The notes under the pieces: model-generated | What the model was told of the DNA's origin: nothing | What the model saw: only the letters and a program-made list of their open reading frames with translations | The model's database searches: none | Shown: piece by piece, positions 18,840-29,700 of the stretch | Numbering within the stretch: position 1 is the stretch's first letter | How the letters are laid out: each line of letters starts with the position of its first letter | Position numbers and translations under genes: made by a program | NCBI GenBank assembly: GCA_009929525.1 | Contig: SAAH01000017.1 | Span: 1 to 47,131, forward strand | Origin: Clostridia bacterium | Lineage (GTDB): Bacteria; Bacillota; Clostridia; Lachnospirales; Lachnospiraceae | Length of the DNA: 47,131 bases | Direction of reading: 5' to 3'

Positions 18840-20106
18840 TCTTACCCTGAAAATCATTTCAGTTCTGATTGCCATAGTTATCTGGCTGTTTGCTTCGGGC
18901 GCGAGCGATCCTATCGTGATAGAAGATTACGCGGTCAGAGTAACAGTACAAAATGATGATTATATTTACAATGCAGATAAGACCTACCAGATCAATGATG
19001 AAGATCGAACGGTCATGGTTTATATAACAGGTAAGAGATCGGTGGTGTCGAATCGTTCGGATATTGTAGTGGAAGCGGATATGACACAGATTGTAGATAT
19101 GGACACAAGCCCTGCATATGTTCCTTTACAGTTTAAAGAAGTAAATGGGATCTCTACAGCTAATGTCAATATTATTCCAAAGACAATCCCGGTATCTATC
19201 GAGGAAGTTGCCCGCAAAGATTTTGTGATAACAGTTAATACCAGCGGAACTCCTGCGACAGGTTATGAGATTGGGGAAAGTACAGCATCACTTGAACGTG
19301 TTACGATACAAGGTCCAAAGACGACGATCAATAAGATAAAGAGCGTAGTCGCAACTATTGATGTATCTGGAATCAGCAGGGATACGGAAAAGAAAGCAAG
19401 ACTGACAGTACTTGACCAGAATGGTGAGACTCTGACAGAGGATGCGATGGAATATCTGACCTTTTATAACGTTGGAGAAGAGAGAAGTGTAGATGTTGCT
19501 GTGAAACTGTGGCGTGTACAGGATGAAATCAGGGTTGAGGCGAACTACAGTGGAACGCCGGCTTATGGATATCAGGTGGATAAAGTGACTACAACGCCGG
19601 AGTATATTTCGGTGGCGGGAAGTGAAGAAGCGTTAAAGAAATTGGAAGAACAGAACAATACGATAGAGATTCCAGCGGAGCTGATCAATGTAGATGGCAC
19701 CAGCCAGGATCTTGAGGCCAATATAAAGCTTAATACAGTACTGAAAGAGGAAGACGGTTATAAGATACCGGCGGATCTCACACAGTCAGTACTTGTAAAA
19801 ATCAGTATACTGCCTTATGGAAGTAAGGAATTTGCGGTCAGTACCAGTGATATCACCGTCAATGGCCTGAAAGATGGATTGCGGCTGAATTTTGAGCAGG
19901 ATACGATCACGGTTCGTGTAAAAGCTACAGATGCAGAACTGATGGGATTAAAGACTGAAGATATTAAGGCATCGATTGATCTGGCAGGAAAAGAGGAAAA
20001 CGAATATACGCTTCCGATAACAATTAATCTGCCAAGCGGATATGAACAGGTGGAAGATGCGGTGACCACCGTACAGCTAACAAAGATAGATAATACAAGC
20101 GAATAA
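18817..20106 (+). CDS. cdaR: CdaA regulator CdaR (YbbR-domain protein)
   Basis: CdaR binds and modulates CdaA at the membrane. The 429-aa protein has an N-terminal signal-anchor (about residues 8-24, ending WLFASGASDP) followed by an extracellular region of repeated YbbR domains. Repeats are visible as recurring patterns such as VNTSGTPATGYEIGESTASL and ANYSGTPAYGYQVDKVTTTP, each ending VTIQGPK or ISVAGSE. The start ATG 18817 is preceded by AGGGTGGAG; an in-frame ATG 36 bases earlier has no clear site. In many Firmicutes glmM follows; here an HPr gene does. Confidence 0.93.
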   Translation: MKKRLTNNLTLKIISVLIAIVIWLFASGASDPIVIEDYAVRVTVQNDDYIYNADKTYQINDEDRTVMVYITGKRSVVSNRSDIVVEADMTQIVDMDTSPAYVPLQFKEVNGISTANVNIIPKTIPVSIEEVARKDFVITVNTSGTPATGYEIGESTASLERVTIQGPKTTINKIKSVVATIDVSGISRDTEKKARLTVLDQNGETLTEDAMEYLTFYNVGEERSVDVAVKLWRVQDEIRVEANYSGTPAYGYQVDKVTTTPEYISVAGSEEALKKLEEQNNTIEIPAELINVDGTSQDLEANIKLNTVLKEEDGYKIPADLTQSVLVKISILPYGSKEFAVSTSDITVNGLKDGLRLNFEQDTITVRVKATDAELMGLKTEDIKASIDLAGKEENEYTLPITINLPSGYEQVEDAVTTVQLTKIDNTSE

Positions 20107-20120
20107 AAGAGGACTGGATT

Positions 20121-20384
20121 ATGGTAAGACAAAAAGTGATGATAAAAAATCCCACAGGTCTGCATTTGAGACCGGCAGGTGTTTTGTGTAAAGAAGCTAT
20201 GAAGTACAAATCTCTGATCACATTTGAATTTGATGGAGGGGTTTCCAATGCCAAAAGTGTATTGAGCGTATTGGGAGCATGTGTAAAATGTGGAGATGAG
20301 ATAGAACTTATCTGCGAGGGCGTGGATGAGGAAGATGCCCTGAAGCATCTGATCGGGGCGATAGAGGAAGGCCTTGGAGAATAA
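20121..20384 (+). CDS. ptsH: HPr-family phosphocarrier protein
   Basis: HPr passes phosphate from enzyme I to sugar-specific PTS components and, in Firmicutes, is a regulator through Ser46. The 87-aa protein has the right length, with active-site His15 in GLHLRPAG (GLHARPA is usual) and Ser46 in AKSVLSVLG, so both phosphorylation sites are in place. It lies 14 bp downstream of cdaR and ends at a strong terminator, so it is the last gene of the cdaA-cdaR transcript. ptsI is not adjacent, so it could be an auxiliary HPr with a regulatory role. Confidence 0.88.
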   Translation: MVRQKVMIKNPTGLHLRPAGVLCKEAMKYKSLITFEFDGGVSNAKSVLSVLGACVKCGDEIELICEGVDEEDALKHLIGAIEEGLGE

Positions 20385-20394
20385 AAATGACAGA

Positions 20395-20430
20395 GTTCCT
20401 GCACACGGAATGTGTGCGGGAACTTTTTTT
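20395..20430 (+). terminator. Rho-independent terminator after the HPr gene
   Basis: GTTCCTGCACAC pairs with GTGTGCGGGAAC around the loop GGAAT (one internal T/G position), followed by seven T. A textbook terminator closing the cdaA-cdaR-HPr operon. Confidence 0.93.
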
Positions 20431-20766
20431 GTCTTGAAAGCAGATAAATCGCCCCACTGCAGGCAGAGAAAACTGCGGGCAGGATTCCTTCTCACCGTTT
20501 TACAAATTGATGGAAAAAACAGTAAAAAGAGTAAAATATAGGTATATTGATATGAAAACTCTATTGGAAAATGTATAATTTTAGTATCTGGCATTGGGTA
20601 CAATTTCATTGTATATCATAGAACTTAGAGTTTAGCAGGTTATTTTCTGAATATTTTCTATGGTGGAGAAGGGGTTATACCTTTTTATAAGATAACATCA
20701 TCAGTCAAAAAGGTGACGTGAAAGATGTATATATAAATATCGGTTTTAAGAAGGGAAGGGACTGAA
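20431..20766 (+). other. Leader region of the giant adhesin gene
   Basis: This 336-bp gap holds no gene I can support. A TATAAT preceded by ATG (around 20574) may be a -10 box with a poor -35. TACAAT/ATTGTA (20599-20613) form a short hairpin, and ACCTTTTT/AAAAAGGT near 20690-20713 can pair. AAGGGAAGGGA lies just before the adhesin start. No known riboswitch was recognised. Confidence 0.4.
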
Positions 20767-23700
20767 ATGAAAAGAGACATCAAGAAAAAAATTATCAGTG
20801 TGATACTTTGTTTCACAATGGTAATATCCATGTTTATGGATGCAAATGCATTGGTTTATGCGAATGGCAGCGGAACAGACGAAGATCTGATCACAGGAGA
20901 AGCTATACCTGGGTCAGTTAGTGACAAAGATTCCGGGGAGAGTGGCCAGTCTATGGTTGGAGGCAGTGAAAATACGCAGACTTTGCCTGCTGCGACAGAT
21001 GGAGGACAAAATGTACCTGAGTCCCCAAAGAGTCAGGATATGGGAAGTGCAGATGGATCAGATTCCACAGAAACTGATGAAAGCGACATTCCCTATGCTG
21101 GTGCAATGATGACAGAGGAATCATTGGCGCATGAACTTACAGGTGTGAAATGGACTAATAAAGAAGGAAAAACTACAGATGTTGAAGCAGTGGATCATAA
21201 ATATAGTTTGGAAGAGACAGAAGCTTCTGATATCCATTCGCTTCAGCTAACCTATAAGATTGCATGCTCTTTGCAGGATGGCACCAGGGTCCACGCAGGT
21301 GATCATTATATCATGAGCCTGCCGGAACAGCTGAAGGCGGCATCTGATGCGACAGGTGAGGTGCTCGATAATAAGGATACGGCAGAGGAAAAAGCAGTTG
21401 CTGTATATCTTATTGAAAATGGAAAGGTTAAAGTGACTTTTAATGATGCAGCAGAAGGTTTTGATACATCGCTGGAAGCAGTTTTGACATTGGAGGTTAC
21501 AGTTACAGACGATGCCTGGAGTACAGAGGAAACTACAGAGATAAAATGCACAGCGGTACCAACAGATGCTGCAGTGTCGATCATTTTGCCTAAACGCCAG
21601 CTAACTGAGACAGAGACATCTAAGACAGAGACATCTAAGACGGAGACATCTAAGACGGAGACATCCAAGACAGAGACACCTAAGATGGATACTGATACAG
21701 ATTCTTCAGATACAGATTCTTCAGATACAGGTTCTTCAGACACAGCTCTTTCAGATGAAGCTTCTTTAGATACAGCCTCCTCAGATACCGCTCCTTTGGA
21801 TGCGAATTCTTCCAATGCGGTTCTTGGGGAAATCATTAAAAATAAACTGGGTGGTTTTTATTCATTAAGAGCTCAGGCGAAGACCGCAGCAGACTGGACG
21901 AATGATCGAAGCGAACTGGAGTTGTTTGCCGGAACATTTTCCTATGTGGATACGGATAATAATACCCATTATGTTCCATCAACGACAGATGAGGATGGAA
22001 AAACGGTTTTTGATTTTTCTTCTGTTCCGTTTAGCACGATTGATAATCTGGGCATGAATCTGGGATTCATGGTAATGAAAGGCAGTGGAGAACGTCAGAT
22101 CAAAGTGGGAGATACTTTCAGGTATACTTTGCCGGATCTGTTCAAAGTGAACAATAATTTAAATCCACAATCGATCTATGCACCTGATGGACAAGTGATA
22201 GCCACATTTATTATTGAAAATAATACGTTTGTTGTGACATTTGCCGATGCAGTGGATCCTGAACTTGGTAATGAATCTATCCTAGGAGAGGTAGAGTGCG
22301 AATTTGAATTAAATGAATCAAAGCTTGGAGAAAATGGGACCAATCCGGTGGAGTGGCAGATCCAGACAGAAGGAACTACATATGTATTCGGAGCACCAGG
22401 TAATCCCCATACTCTGAAAGGTATAGAGAAAAGCGGGGAATTTGCTGCATCAGAGGATGATTCGAGGATAGCATGGACCATCAAAGTAGGTACTGATCCT
22501 GCTTCAGCTGGCGTAGCCCTTGCAGGTGTTACCATAACAGATACATTTACAGCAGGAGAAATGGAATATCTGAAAGCATATATGGGAGACACAAGTGGCC
22601 AGGAAATTGATTTTACCAAGGTGAGTGACGGAAATTATACATATACTTTCCCGGCAGACAGTAAAGCTGTTGCACCACAGACCATTACAGTGGTGACAAG
22701 ACCATCCAGTGCCACGCTGAAGAAAGCGGGAGAATCGCTGGAAGATGTAAAAGTAAGCAATCATGTGGAGATGAGCACAGAGCCAAATGCCACTACGAAA
22801 GTGGACGAACCGAAAGGGGCGAATGGACAGGCAACAATCCCTCATCCTTCCATTACGAAGCAGGGAACACAGATAGGTGCAGATACGATCCATTATGAGA
22901 TTAGCGTAAATGAGGATAAAAGTGGTCGGATCCTGAAGGCTGTCGTAACAGATCAGCTGATGGCTGATGAGAATGGAAACCAATCTAAACTTGCAAATAA
23001 TAAAGTCATTATCAATAATAAGGAATATACGGCACTGACCACAGCCCCAACAAGAACGCAGACAAGTACTTATGTAACATATATTGATAATACGATAAAA
23101 ATATATTTTCTTGGCAGCGACAATCCATTGGCAGATGCATACAAGATAGAATTTGATGCCAAGATTGATATCGCCAGTGTGTCAGAGAATACGGAATTGA
23201 ATTTTCCAAATGCGGCAACGATAACAGGAGAATTTCCATGGGGCGGAACAGGTCCTGGACCTGGTATCGATTGGAAAATGCCTTCCATAGGCACAGATTT
23301 TCAGGTGGCGCATGTGGAGAAAGAAACAACGGCTGTTGATACCGCCACCGGTATCATAGATTGGTCGATCAAACCATCTACACGTACGAATAATTTTACT
23401 GATTGGACGATCACGGATGTGATCGGTGCATCATGTGTAGATAAGAATGGAAATTATGTCGTTGGAACCTATACATCTAAAGATGGAGAAGATAAAGTGA
23501 CCCATCAGATCGATCAGACTTATGTGTCGGGTTCTGTAAAAGTATGGGATATTATAGAAGGAAATAAAAACGATATTACCTCTGCCTGTACAATAAATAC
23601 CAATGATATATCTGTTACGGATGCAGCAGGAAATTCTATTGCTACGCAGGAATTGGTCATCACACCAGATGCTGCACATTTAAGTCATATTAACAATATA

Positions 23701-26700
23701 GAGGTAACTCTTCAGACGAAAGCGGTTAACTTCTATTACGAGAATAGTGTCGATCATATTTATAATAATGCAGTACATTTGAATGTAGTTAAGCAGACAG
23801 AATCAGTTGAGCCATTCACTTTTGATGCTTACGATGATGCAAACAGAAGTTTTAAGAATGACTTTCTGGCAAAAACAAGTGACTATATGGTGGAAGATGA
23901 TCCGACGGATCACACATCAACAGGATATGTTCATTACCAGATAGAAGTAAATGGAAATTACATGACAACGACGGGGCTGAGTGTTACAGATGATCTGACA
24001 AAATTGACTGCAACTGCGAAGGACTCTGTTGGGAAATCAATTGCAATACCGGCATCCAGCTGGCTGCTCCAAACAGCAGGAGATAAAGGAATCAAAGTAA
24101 CAAAGTATACAGCAGCAGATGCTGAAGGTGTGGATGATACAGCCAATTTTGCATCAGCCATTGCCGCATGGAATACATCAAAGAAAATCGAGGCCAATTT
24201 TCCGGCGGGTGCTTCCCGATATGTCATTGATTTATACCTGACTCTTAGCCAGGATGAACTGTTGAAACTTCAGCAGGAATGCAGCGGGAATTATACGATT
24301 CATTTGTCTAATGAGGCACAGGCAGGATGTGACGAGTTCAATGATGACAGATCGATCACAGTAACGTGTGAACGTGATGATGATGCACCTGATGTGGGAA
24401 ATAAATTGGTAGATAAATCCGCGGTTGAACAGGAAGATAATCCAGGAACGCTGGATTATCGCATTAATATCAATCCCAATGGTGTTAAGTTGGAAGGGGC
24501 AAAGATGACGGATACCCCGGATAGTTCTATCGATATCGATCTGAACTCCGTTGAGCTGCACTATGCGGTCCATACTGCAGGAGGAGCTATCGATAACAAG
24601 AATATTGGGACGGCAGTAGCAAGCGGTTGGACAAAGAATCTGGCAGTTGTTGGTGGAAAACCGGCGCTTCAGGTCAGTCTTCCGGATGGAACTGCATCTT
24701 ACGTGCTTACTTATCAGGCACAGGTGATAAGTGCAGTGCCAAGTGGAGCAGTCAGTAATGAGGTGGTATTGACCTCAACGAATGGTCCGACAGATTCAAG
24801 CAAATACGAGGCGAAGGTCAGCTCAAATTCATGGGGATGGCTGGAGAAAAAAGCAATTTACAAGTTTGTGAAAGCGGATGAGTTTGGTGGAAAAGCGACT
24901 CCATTGGAAGGGGTTGTATTCAATCTGTATTCTGATGTGGAGTGCAAAAATCTGAAAAGGACAGCCATATCGAACAGCCAGGGTATTGTATCGTTCTATG
25001 GACTGGACTTTGACCAGACATATTACTATAAGGAGGATGCAGCACCTAAGGAATATAAACTTCTGGAAGGTGATGCAGAAACTGGTTCATTTTCAATAAT
25101 TGAAGCGAATGGAAATAATGTTACACGTTCAGAAGCAGTATTGAACAACCGATTGACTTATGATAAGGCTGTCCAGATTGAAAAGACATTTGATATGACA
25201 GGATATGAGGCTGGACAGTCCTATCCACAGTCAACATTTAAGCTGTATATGTATCCAAATGGATTCAACAGCGGAGTGAAAGTTCCGATCAAGGTGACTG
25301 GTTCAAACGGCAGTTACAATTATGCGGCGTCAGATTCAGCGGATGCGAAAGAAGATCTTGTAAATGCACTTCCAACATCCAGCAGTAATGACATTGCTTC
25401 AGGTCAGATCAGCATTATCGGTTTGCCATGGGGCTGTTATGGAATCGAAGAGGTAACACCAGGATCAGGATTTGCAGCTTATGAAGGCATGAAGTACTTC
25501 AGTATTGATCTTCCGGATGCCGAAGGAGAGACTGCATTAACAGCAAATTATACACCAACCAATACAAGTAAAGATATCGGAGCAGAAAAAACAATCAGTA
25601 ATGAGCAGACTCAGTTAACAATACATAAAACAGCGGACACAGGACACAGTCTGGCGGGAGCAGTGCTGAGCGTTTATGGAACAGATGATCAGGGAACAAA
25701 AAGTACAATAGCAGTAAATCCTATCACTGGAGCAGCGATCACAACGACAGTTCCAGTTGGTGAGGATAATGAGTTTATCTGGGATATCAAAGGAATTCCG
25801 GCAGGAACTTATTACTTATGTGAAGATACAGCACCGACGGATCAGGTACTCAGTAAATTTGCAGATATCAAGTTCTCAATTAATGTATATGGAAAAATCA
25901 CGATTCTGTCAGGAATCAGTGGAACATCATTAAGTGGAACAACCATCACAGTAAAAGATGAAACAGCAGAGGCAACATTGAAAAAACTTGACCAGTTTGG
26001 ACAGGCTGCTACAAATGCTCAAATTGACCTGGAAGTATATGATCCAGCAGAAAAAGACTGGACAAAGACAGGTGATACATGGATCGTGGGCACAGGCGAT
26101 GATGCGAATACATCAGGACAAAAAACATTTACCGGGCTTGATCGGGGAGTTACCTATCGGTTCCGTGAAACACAGGTGCCGGCGGGATATTTAAATGTCA
26201 CCGCAGCAACAGAAAATACGATCCAATTCCACATTGATGAGTATGGAAATGTAGTGACATCCGGCACGGAGACATATGTTCTAAATAACGTAACAGATGC
26301 ACCAACTGCATATGCCAATGTATTTGATGGAGGCAACACCTTTACAATGAGAAATGAGCGCATCATGGGACAGGCTCAGTTTACAAAGGTGAGTGTGAAC
26401 CAGGATGAGGGCAATAAAAAATCGCTTTCCGGTGCAGTGTTTGATCTGTACAAGGTGGGGGCAGGAGAAGCAGGTGCAGATCTTTTGATCGCTAAGGGAA
26501 TGACTTCTGCGGCAAATGGATTAGTATCTACCTTATCAGAAAAAGACGCTGTCACGAATGCAGAGACGAAACTTAAGCTGAATCAAGGCCTGACGGTAGG
26601 AAACTACTACTTTAAAGAAACCAAGACCAGCAGTGATTTCATTTTACCGGAAGGTGATAATGCGAAAGTATCGTTCGAGGTGAAATCAGATGGCTCTGAT

Positions 26701-29700
26701 CGTTACACCTGGAGGACAGTAGGAAGCAACAGTGCCGATCACGTTATAACGGCCAGTGGACCGGCGGCTGCAAACAAGCCAAATGTTGTATTGGTTACAC
26801 TGAAAAAAACAGATGCGGCATCAACAGATGGAAATATCATTCTTGTAACAGGAGCGGCCTACCGTCTTACAGGTAAAGATATCAATGGCAATTCAATAAG
26901 CAAAGATGCCATAACAAGAGCAGCAAACAGCCAGATTTCATACAGTGATTCGCAGGGAAACAGCTATACCTATACTACCAAAGACGATGGAGAAGCAGTT
27001 TTTACAGATATTCCAAGAAGCGATGAAAATGGTTACACGATCAGAGAAATCACTCCGGCACCGGGATATACGCTTAATTCCAGTACGTGGAATACAGGAG
27101 TTGTATCTAATAATACCAACAATACAACAAGAATCATTCATTTGAATGATCTTGATGGTGCGGCGGCAGTAACAGATACAAAGACGAATCTGACGATCAA
27201 TAAAGCTGATGATAAGGATGCAGCACTGAAAGGTGCCACATTCACAGTAACACCAGCGTCAGGCAAAACATTTGCAAATGGCAGCAGTGAGCCGATATCC
27301 ATATTAAGCGGGGAAGCTACAGATACGCTTTCCGGAAAATTAGTTGCCGGTGTTTCCTACACGATAACGGAGACGAAAGAACCAGATGGTGCAGCGACAC
27401 TGAAACCATTTACCGTAACCTGTAATGCAAATGGAACGTTTACGCTTAATAAGGGTGGAAATGCAGCAAATGACCTTACACTTACGCATGATGCAGCGAC
27501 AGGGAATAATACTATAAAAGCAGTGAATCATCTGTCCATTACAGGTACAAAAACTTGGGCAGATGACAGCAATGCCTACGGTACAAGACCGACAGCAGAT
27601 GCATTTAAATCTTCACTTGGTCTGTATATCGATTATACAGAAGCCGGAAAAGCAGATGAAAAGGTCACAGATGCGGTATTTACATGGAACTCGACAGCAG
27701 GAAATACATGGACTTATACCATAAGTGGAATAAGCCCGGCACCAGAGGGTGCATCCTATGTTGTAAAAGAAACAGTACCGGCAAACTATACGGAAACATC
27801 CAGCGGAACCGTATCCGTTCAGGCTGATGGAGCGGCGAATGCCAATAAGGATCTGGTGGCTGGAGAATTAACGAATACGCTTAGAAAAACTAAACTGGAT
27901 GTGCAGAAAACATGGGTCGGTCCATTGGAAAACAATGCATTGCCTGCAGGTTATCTTCCAGACAGCGTAAAAGTTCAGGTACAAAGGACGATCAATAAAG
28001 AAGGCAGCAGCACGTGGAATACAGTGCAAAAGAATAATGCAGCATTGATCCTTGAAGTATCAGGAAGTACTGATCCGGCATGGAAAGTTACAGTATCAGA
28101 TCTGCCGGCAACAGATGCCGAAGGACATCCTTACTACTATCGGGCGGTAGAAACAGAACTTATCTATGATTCTACTTCTTATACACGCGATAAAGCTGAA
28201 AACGTAGATACCAACACCATCGGTGCATTTTCAATCAGTGAAACACCGGCATGGAACAGTGTACAGGAAGGAGCTTCTTTCGAGTCTTCCACAAGTATCA
28301 CGAACACACTGGTAACGAACGGAATGGAAGCATCAAAAACCTGGACGGATGCAGATGATCAGGACGGTGTACGACCGACATCGGTTACTTTCTATCTTTT
28401 GAAAGATAAAGTAAAACTTACAGGATATGATAAAACTGTGAATGCGGATTCCTCATGGAAAGCAAAATGGACCAATCTTCCATCCAAGCAGATAGACGGA
28501 ACCGATATCGAATATAGTGTCGAAGAAGCAGAGGTGGAAAGCTATACAACAGGGTATGAGGGAAATGAAGCAAACGGGTATACAGTTACAAATACTCATA
28601 CGCCGGCGCTCGTAAACAAAACTGTTACCAAAAACTGGAGTGACGGAAGCAATAAAGATCTGACCCGTCCAGCCAGCCTGAAAGTAACATTGTATGGAAC
28701 ATGGACAGATGATGAAAAGACAGCGCATAAAGAAAAAGCAGGAGAACAGACGATAATGGCTCCGGCAAATTCAAGCAATGCCTGGACTTACGAGTTCAAA
28801 AATCTTCCAAAATACAAAGCAGGACAAGTTGGAAAAGAAATCACATATTCTGTTGAGGAAGAAGCAGTGCCGGGATATACGCTTCAGGCAGTGGGAGATG
28901 ATCTTCTGAACATGACCAATACGGCAGACACGATGAGTATCAGTGTGAAAAAGACCTGGAATGATGCAGGCAATACCAACCGCCCGGATACCACACTTTG
29001 GCTTCAGCAAAGTATTGATGGCGGAAAAACATGGACAAATCGTGGAGAAGCAAAAACCCTTGCAAAACAGGGAGATGAAACGATCAGTTATCCAGATCTT
29101 CCGGTTATGTATCAGGCAGCAACAAATTACCAATATCGTGTAGTTGAAAAAACAGGGACAAATTATGTACCAGTCCTTGATGGTACAGTAGAAGTCAATT
29201 CAGAAACAAATGTTATAACAGCCACATCTGATTTCATAACAGCTGCAAAAGATGATGAAGAACAGATTGACATCACTAATAATATCACTCAGACACAGAT
29301 TGCCAAGAAAGATACGAATGGAGATTATCTGTCGGGAGCGCATTTTAAACTTGAAGGAACTTTGACAGACGGCTCCACATCTTATGAATGGACATCTGGT
29401 AATACGGCTGAAACTTTTGTTGGAAAGTTGAAAGTTGATACAGAATATACATTGACTGAGACAAGCCCGGCTGACGGATATGAAATTACTTCTTTCAATG
29501 AGAACTTTAACTATCCAAATGCAGCAGGAGATGGAAAGAGTCTTACTTTGAAAGAAGATAAGACGGGCAAGTTATTTTATAAGTTAGCTGAGGGCAATGC
29601 CACAGAGTGGGCCCAGATGACAGATAATCTTGCTTTGATCAAAGATGAGCAGACCAACATTCAGATCCAGAAGGTAGATACCGCAGACGAACCACTGGAG

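Noticed and set aside
20431-20766. Riboswitch in the adhesin leader
   Set aside because: Only short A/T-rich hairpins and no conserved core of a known class.
21306-21836. Minus-strand open frame of 176 codons opposite the adhesin repeats
   Set aside because: It is an antisense reflection of the 15-bp repeats, low in complexity, without a ribosome binding site.
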